Assembly (NCBI GenBank): GCA_020636315.1
Contig: JACJYA010000002.1
Coordinates: 372,001 to 436,000 of the forward strand
Direction: 5' to 3'
DNA: 64,000 nt
Source: Lewinellaceae bacterium
GTDB taxonomy: Bacteria; Bacteroidota; Bacteroidia; Chitinophagales; Saprospiraceae
Below, one piece after another: positions 59,590-64,000 of this stretch; within the stretch, counting starts at the first letter, position 1, and each line of letters opens with the position of its first letter. Under the pieces are notes generated by a model that did not search any database, had not been told where the DNA came from, and saw only the letters and a program-made list of their open reading frames with translations. The translations under genes and the position numbers were made by a program.

Positions 59590-60186
59590 ATGATGAACAA
59601 AGGACGCCTGGAAGCCTTCAGCGACGGAGTGCTTGCCATTATTATCACCATTATGGTACTGGAGATCAAAGTGCCCCACGGCAGCGGCCTCGATGCCCTT
59701 AAGCCGCTCATTCCCATCGCGCTGAGCTACGTAATGAGTTTCATTTACCTGGCGATCTACTGGAACAACCACCACCACATGATGCAGACGGTAAAATACG
59801 TCACCGGAGACATTCTGTGGGCCAACCTGCATCTGCTGTTCTGGTTATCGCTGGTGCCCTTCGTCACCGGCTGGATGGGGGAGAACCATTTCGCGGCTAC
59901 TCCCCTGGCCCTTTACGGAGTCATCCTCCTGATGGCGGCTATTGCCTATTACATACTGCAATACCGCATCCTGAAGGCTCATGGCCCGGATTCTCTGCTG
60001 GCAAAGGCGATAGGGAAAGATATGAAGGGGAAAATATCGCCGGTGCTCTACATCATCGCCATTATTTCAGCCCCGTTCAGCCAGTGGGTTGCCGGCGGGC
60101 TCTACGTTTTTGTGGCGCTGATGTGGCTTGTTCCGGACAAGCGGATCGAAATGGCTTTGGGTAATGAAGAATTAGGTGAAGAATGA
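59590..60186 (+). CDS. TMEM175-like (DUF1211) potassium channel
   Basis: The 198-residue protein has six hydrophobic spans. MMNKGRLEAFSDGVLAIIITIMVLEIKVPHG contains the FSDGVxAI motif that lines the pore in the TMEM175 family, a K+ channel without the classical TVGYG filter. YWNNHHHMMQTVKYVTGDILWANLHLLFWLSLVPFVTGWMG is the matching second-third span region. Bacterial members form tetramers in the inner membrane. The following EAD11 gene starts 87 bases on, the same direction. Confidence 0.88.
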   Translation: MMNKGRLEAFSDGVLAIIITIMVLEIKVPHGSGLDALKPLIPIALSYVMSFIYLAIYWNNHHHMMQTVKYVTGDILWANLHLLFWLSLVPFVTGWMGENHFAATPLALYGVILLMAAIAYYILQYRILKAHGPDSLLAKAIGKDMKGKISPVLYIIAIISAPFSQWVAGGLYVFVALMWLVPDKRIEMALGNEELGEE

Positions 60187-60272
60187 AAGACGGCTAAACA
60201 AGTCCTTATAATCCAAAAATTAAAGATATTGTACCTGTTTCCCGGAGGGAAAGTCCCGGGAAAAAGGGCCAC

Positions 60273-61094
60273 ATGGACAAAGAACACCTCAAGGAATTAA
60301 TCGGGCAGGATAAGCTGGAAGAGGCCTTCGCCGCTTTATTGAGCCGGAACAGGGAAGGCGGAAACGAGGCCTGGCACAATGCCGTTCTGATACAGCACAA
60401 TCAGTTCAGGCAATATGAACAGGAGTTGCTAAAAGGAACTTTGTCTGCCGCGGATGCCGCGCTGGCAAAAAATCGGCTTCTCTCTGCCCTGCTCACCCTT
60501 ATCGATGAATGGCCCGGAGCAGAGCAGGCCACACAGCCATCAGCTCCGGCCAAAACTTCAGGAAAACATAGCCGGGCAAAATGGCTTTTGATCGGCGCCG
60601 TGGCCCTGATAGGGCTGATCGTAGGGTATTCCAAACTGAACCGTTCCGAAACAAACAAAGAAACAGAGCCTCCATCCAGGGAAGCTACCGTTTCCGAAGG
60701 AAAACCGTCTCCTACCCGGCCTTTACACTTCCCCCAGGGCAACGAAGTTACCTTTATCTTCTCTACCGGTAGTGAAATAAGCTACCGGCTCCTTAGCGGC
60801 GAGCTGAAAAGCCTCGGAGGCGATGCCTGGCAGCTGTCCCTCAAGGTGCGCTGTTCGGCCCGCAAAGGAAACGGCGTCAATTTCTGGGACGACACCTTCC
60901 GCCTGGAACTGGATGAGCCAGATGCCTTTCTTGCCCCCTCCAGCGGACTGAATGAATTGGTGGAAAACAACAGCTTTAAGGATGGCACAGTATCTTTTGT
61001 CGGGAAAGGAGCTTTTTCCAGCCTGAAAATCGCCCTCATCAATCCCTGGGACAAGGAGGATATCCGTAAATTGCCGGCCAGTATTGAAAACTGA
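60273..61094 (+). CDS. Membrane-anchored effector-associated domain 11 (EAD11) protein
   Basis: Residues about 1-85 follow the EAD11 pattern: HLKELIGQDKLEEAFAALLSRN, then NAVLIQHNQFRQYEQELLKGTLSAADAALAKNRLLSALLTLIDEW. A Pro/Lys linker leads to one membrane span (about residues 108-125; LLIGAVALIGLIVGY). Residues about 148-273 form a beta-sandwich with GNGVNFWDDTFRLELDEPDAFLAPSSGLNEL, resembling DUF4352-like Ig folds. EADs are helical adaptor domains of prokaryotic conflict systems that pair with a second protein carrying the same EAD. That partner is not in this window. Confidence 0.8.
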   Translation: MDKEHLKELIGQDKLEEAFAALLSRNREGGNEAWHNAVLIQHNQFRQYEQELLKGTLSAADAALAKNRLLSALLTLIDEWPGAEQATQPSAPAKTSGKHSRAKWLLIGAVALIGLIVGYSKLNRSETNKETEPPSREATVSEGKPSPTRPLHFPQGNEVTFIFSTGSEISYRLLSGELKSLGGDAWQLSLKVRCSARKGNGVNFWDDTFRLELDEPDAFLAPSSGLNELVENNSFKDGTVSFVGKGAFSSLKIALINPWDKEDIRKLPASIEN

Positions 61095-61107
61095 CTGTTG
61101 TATTGAT

Positions 61108-61641
61108 ATGAAAAACATACCCAAACCCAACCCCGGTGAATATCCGGCCTACGCTGAACGGTATATGAAATGGATACCGGATGACGGCAACCTCCTCGGC
61201 CACCTTCAGCAAAATTTCGAAGCGGTAAAGAGCCTCGTCAATTCCCTGCCGGAGAGCCGCCACCTTTATCGCTACGCAGAAGGTAAGTGGACTATCAAGG
61301 AGATCCTGGTTCACATCATCGATAACGAGCGCATTTTTGCCAACCGGGCGCTGCGCTTTGCGCGAAACGACAGAACGCCGTTGCCCGGTTATGAACAGGA
61401 TGACTATGTCCCCTATTCCGGCGCCAACGACCGGGACATGTCCGGCATAATGGAAGAATACGAAGCCGTCCGAAAGGCAACCATTACCCTGTTCGCCGGG
61501 CTGCCGGCAAAGGCCATAGAACGAACGGGAACCGCCAGCGGCAGCCCGTATTCGGTTCGGGCACTCGGGTACTTTATCGCCGGCCATGAGATGCACCACC
61601 TGAATATTATTAAGGAGAAATACAAGGAGGGTTTTCAGTAA
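61108..61641 (+). CDS. DinB-superfamily protein
   Basis: From ATG 61108 (MKNIPKPNPGEYPAY) the 177-residue cytoplasmic protein has the DinB four-helix bundle: WTIKEILVHIIDNERIFANRALRFARND gives the first histidine, and FIAGHEMHHLNIIKEKYKEG gives the C-terminal histidine pair. Metal-dependent thiol chemistry is the usual family inference. The frame is open to 61084, overlapping the EAD11 stop, so co-transcription with it is possible. Confidence 0.87.
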   Translation: MKNIPKPNPGEYPAYAERYMKWIPDDGNLLGHLQQNFEAVKSLVNSLPESRHLYRYAEGKWTIKEILVHIIDNERIFANRALRFARNDRTPLPGYEQDDYVPYSGANDRDMSGIMEEYEAVRKATITLFAGLPAKAIERTGTASGSPYSVRALGYFIAGHEMHHLNIIKEKYKEGFQ

Positions 61642-62007
61642 ACGGATAAATGATGTTCGTATAAATCGGAAGGCCAAATCCGGCGGCCTCCCAGTTGGAT
61701 GGAACCTCAATGCTACTCCAGTCTGAATCATCGAGAGCCGATAACACTTATTCCTTTCATTTTTGGCATTTAGAGACGGTTTCATTTATGGTTGGCCCAA
61801 ATTTCGCTGATGAGCCGGGGTATCCACATTCTTTGCCATCTCGATATTGGGGCTGAGCGGCCATTTTTCGCCCCAGATTGCTTTTTGAGGCCTTTTTGTA
61901 TAAATTCAGCCGTGTAATCGGCCGAAGAATCAACCATATATTTCTCTTCAAAAAGATATGGAAACCGGCTATATATCCCGGCATTTCATCAAACCAATTC
62001 ATCCGCC
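61642..62007. other. 366-base spacer without a gene
   Basis: No frame in this spacer has recognisable coding character. An AT-rich segment near 61890-61915 (TTTTTGTATAAATTCAG) may carry the promoter of the deacetylase gene. I see no repeat shared with other spacers here. Confidence 0.4.
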
Positions 62008-62796
62008 ATGGCAAAACTCTTCCTCTCTCTGGCTCTCATTATAGCCGCCGGCCCGGCCACCTGCCAGCCGGCCCTGATCAGGCCTGCACCGGATGGCTGC
62101 CCCCATTGCCTCTTCCACGAAGGCGCCATCATTCGCGAAGACACCACCGCCCCGGTTATCTTCCTCGTTTTTACCGGTGGAGATTACAACGAGGGAGGGG
62201 AATACATCCGCCGGGTGCTGAAAGAACAGCAGGCGCCCGCCCACTTTTTCTTCACCGGCGATTTCTACCGCCTGCCTGCCAACGAAGCCCTGATCCGCGG
62301 CCTGAAGGCCGACGGGCACTACCTCGGCGCCCATTCCGACAAGCACCTCCTCTATGCCCCCTGGGACAACCGGGACTCGCTCCTCGTCAGCCGGGAGCAA
62401 TTCACCGCCGACCTACTGGCCAACTACCGGGAGATGGCCCGCTTCGGCATCCGGAAGGAAGACGCCCCCTTTTTCCTCCCGCCCTACGAATGGTACAACG
62501 CCACCATCAGCCGCTGGACAAAAGAGCTCGGCCTGCAACTCATCAATTTCAGCCCCGGCACCCGCTCCAACGCCGATTACACCACTCCGGATATGGGTAA
62601 CCGGTACCGCAGCAGCGAGGAGATCATGGAGAGCATACTGGGCTATGAGCGGGAAAGCGAGCACGGCCTGAACGGCTTCATCCTACTGCTGCACATCGGC
62701 ACCCACCCGGGAAGGACGGACAAGTTCTACTACCGGCTGGGGAAACTGATCGGGGAGTTGAGGGAACGGGGGTATGGGTTTGGAAGGATAAAATAA
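62008..62796 (+). CDS. Polysaccharide deacetylase-like (NodB) exported protein
   Basis: A signal peptide ending ATCQP precedes a NodB-type barrel. The H-x-x-x-H motif is clear in LGAHSDKHLLYAPW, FFLPPYEWYN stands for motif 3 (R-x-P-Y), and GFILLLHIGTHPGRTDKF for the late H-motif. Motif 1, normally TFDDG, reads VFTGGDYNEGG here, so the catalytic base and metal aspartate are altered, with D two residues later. Activity may be changed; deacetylation of a surface glycan or chitin-like oligomer is the family role. CPHC near the N-terminus is unusual. Confidence 0.82.
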   Translation: MAKLFLSLALIIAAGPATCQPALIRPAPDGCPHCLFHEGAIIREDTTAPVIFLVFTGGDYNEGGEYIRRVLKEQQAPAHFFFTGDFYRLPANEALIRGLKADGHYLGAHSDKHLLYAPWDNRDSLLVSREQFTADLLANYREMARFGIRKEDAPFFLPPYEWYNATISRWTKELGLQLINFSPGTRSNADYTTPDMGNRYRSSEEIMESILGYERESEHGLNGFILLLHIGTHPGRTDKFYYRLGKLIGELRERGYGFGRIK

Positions 62797-62857
62797 GCCA
62801 TCGGGTGCCCAAGGGAAGTGAAGGAAGGGCTGAACAGATGACCTGTTCCCTGATTTC

Positions 62858-63475
62858 CTAAAATGACTTTCTCAGGAAAACTCCGGTATTAGAAGACCCT
62901 GTCCACTCATGGCCAGACTCCGCAAAATTTGTGGCAATACCAAATTGAAACCCTCTAAAACCAGCTCCCACACGAAGCCGCTGAACACTCCCCAGGTGAC
63001 TGTTCTTTCGGAACAGGGTGAATAGCTCAAGGCTGGAATAGAGTTTCCATTCACCGCCCAGAGATGGGGTGAACCGGAGGATGGAGAACCAGCTGTACTC
63101 CAACTGGTTTTTCAGGCCGACGGACGCCAGTCCGAACAGCATCCAGCTGGGTTTCGCTTTGAAAATGTGGGCGCCCGCGTCCGCCCCTCCGCCTGTATCC
63201 GCGATCTTTCCGACGATGCTGGCGCCGATGCCGCTGCCGGTGGTATAGTTCAGATAGGCGCCGGTAAAAAGGCTGGTATTATCGTCATAATCAACCGTGG
63301 CGCGGGTCCTGCTGAAAAGTGAAAGACCCTTTTTGCTCCCCATGAACTTCAGCCACTGAACATCCGCGAAAACCCTCTTATTTCCGGCCATTACCTCCAG
63401 GCTTTGCCCGTTTACATTCACGGCCGCCACAGCCCACAAGATTAACGGCAATGCATATTTATTCATATTGCTCAT
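62858..63475 (-). CDS. Outer-membrane beta-barrel-like protein
   Basis: The 205-residue protein has a signal peptide ending NVNGQ and then alternating aromatic and small residues in about eight strands (LFSRTRATVDYDDNTSLFTGAYLNYTTG, WKLYSSLELFTLFRKN, RLRVGAGFRGFQFGIATNF), ending in FLRKSF with a terminal Phe typical of outer-membrane barrels. Substrate is unknown. It lies 41 bases after the DJ-1/PfpI gene on the same strand. Confidence 0.75.
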   Translation of the reverse strand: MSNMNKYALPLILWAVAAVNVNGQSLEVMAGNKRVFADVQWLKFMGSKKGLSLFSRTRATVDYDDNTSLFTGAYLNYTTGSGIGASIVGKIADTGGGADAGAHIFKAKPSWMLFGLASVGLKNQLEYSWFSILRFTPSLGGEWKLYSSLELFTLFRKNSHLGSVQRLRVGAGFRGFQFGIATNFAESGHEWTGSSNTGVFLRKSF

Positions 63476-63516
63476 TAAAAGAGGGGCAGCAGAGCAATAC
63501 TGCTGCCCTGCGCATT

Positions 63517-64000
63517 TTATTTCTGATTCAATTGCTGAACGGCCATCCTTGCCGCTGCGGCGCCGGAATTCTGCTGTTGCCCGGTGATGAGGTTCCCATC
63601 GGCGATGGCGTAGGAAGAAAAAGCGCCGGCTACTTTAAAGGTAGTATCCGAGAGCTTTCCGGCCTCATCCTCGATGCGGTACGGCTGGATCTTCCGGCCA
63701 ACGGCCTGGTCGGCATAGTCCTCTTCCGAGTTGGCAAAGCCCGTCCAGGTTTTATCCTTTACGATCAATTCCCCATCCGATTTCCTGGCCTCCAGTAAAA
63801 GCGTAGTGGAGTGGCACACCGCCGCACTCGGTTTTCCGGCTTCATAAAAATCGGCGAAGAGCTTTTCCAGGTTGTGGTTCCCCCTGAAGGTGTACATGGG
63901 GCCCTGGCCACCCACCAGGAATATTGCGTCGTAATCATCTGCATTCACTTCTGTGATTTTCCTGGTATTGGCCAGCATTTCATTGAACCATTCCAACTGC
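63517..64000 (-). CDS. DJ-1/PfpI-family protein (5' end outside window)
   Basis: The frame runs off the right edge, so the N-terminus is missing. What is present covers about 161 residues of a DJ-1/PfpI/Hsp31-like domain: DYDAIFLVGGQGPMYTF, then PSAAVCHSTTLLLEA with the nucleophilic cysteine in the AVCH elbow, and DGNLITGQQQNSGAAAARMAVQQL at the end. Hsp31-type members are glyoxalase III or chaperones. The internal ATG at 63996 is probably not the start. It precedes the outer-membrane barrel gene in a likely operon. Confidence 0.85.
   Translation of the reverse strand, partial: QLEWFNEMLANTRKITEVNADDYDAIFLVGGQGPMYTFRGNHNLEKLFADFYEAGKPSAAVCHSTTLLLEARKSDGELIVKDKTWTGFANSEEDYADQAVGRKIQPYRIEDEAGKLSDTTFKVAGAFSSYAIADGNLITGQQQNSGAAAARMAVQQLNQK

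Noticed and set aside
1..64000. Search for tRNA, rRNA and riboswitch genes
   Set aside because: No cloverleaf with conserved TTCGA loop, rRNA core or known riboswitch motif was recognised by eye; an Infernal/tRNAscan run would settle this.

Overview
The window looks like a chromosomal segment of a marine or aquatic Bacteroidota, most likely of the Saprospiria type (inference). Two secreted proteins end in type IX secretion (Por/T9SS) sorting domains. Lipoprotein signals with little Shine-Dalgarno signal are common. Several promoters carry TAnnTTTG -7 boxes. The family content (DUF6090, DUF6624, NIPSNAP, DinB, sulfatase, GH3, GH38, GH172, effector-associated domain 11) is typical of that group. 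No rRNA, tRNA, CRISPR array, intact insertion sequence or phage module was recognised.

Layout. 1-2.2 kb: the 3' end of a T9SS-exported protein with a Kazal-like domain, then a small coiled-coil protein. 2.2-11.5 kb (minus strand): a sugar-acid island with an IlvD/Edd-type pentonate dehydratase, a GntP permease, an FAH-family dehydratase/hydrolase and a 2-oxoglutarate semialdehyde dehydrogenase. Together these fit a Weimberg-like non-phosphorylative pentose route ending in 2-oxoglutarate. A GH172/DUF2961 protein and a sulfatase follow, sharing a near-identical C-terminal module of about 140 residues. 11.8-26.3 kb: mostly housekeeping and accessory single genes (AI-2E-type permease, UMF1-type MFS, cold-shock protein, GNATs, SGNH hydrolase, PurD-like ATP-grasp, GH38 alpha-mannosidase, MDR oxidoreductase, thioesterase). 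26.3-27.6 kb: a small AT-rich insert (Crp/Fnr regulator plus NTF2-like lipoprotein) beginning inside a broken GNAT gene. 27.7-39 kb: a GH3-CBM6-T9SS beta-glucosidase, a TlpA-like lipoprotein, an esterase, a LamG lipoprotein and a clan GH-A glycosidase.

39.2-52.9 kb is a lower-GC, accessory-looking region. It holds a VOC protein, a divergent MarR/ABM pair, a MITE-like element with 19-bp inverted ends, an ICMT-like methyltransferase, small membrane proteins and DUF6624/DUF1801 genes. It also holds a decayed BrnT-type toxin-antitoxin locus, an unrecognised three-gene secreted operon (two FlgO/CsgG-like proteins, one with an inserted EF-hand loop), a decayed segmental duplication, a second palindromic element, and a run of lipoproteins. 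53-64 kb returns to higher GC: M61 peptidase, APC permease, an S41 protease lacking its catalytic half, an esterase, a TMEM175-like channel beside a membrane-anchored EAD11 protein, DinB, a NodB-like deacetylase, an outer-membrane barrel and a partial DJ-1/PfpI protein.

No single textbook defence system is visible. The best candidates for undescribed biology are the 46.2-49.4 kb secreted trio and the EAD11 membrane protein next to the TMEM175 channel. The dispersed palindromic repeat families are the most pervasive unexplained structure. All family assignments were made by reading motifs, without database searches.
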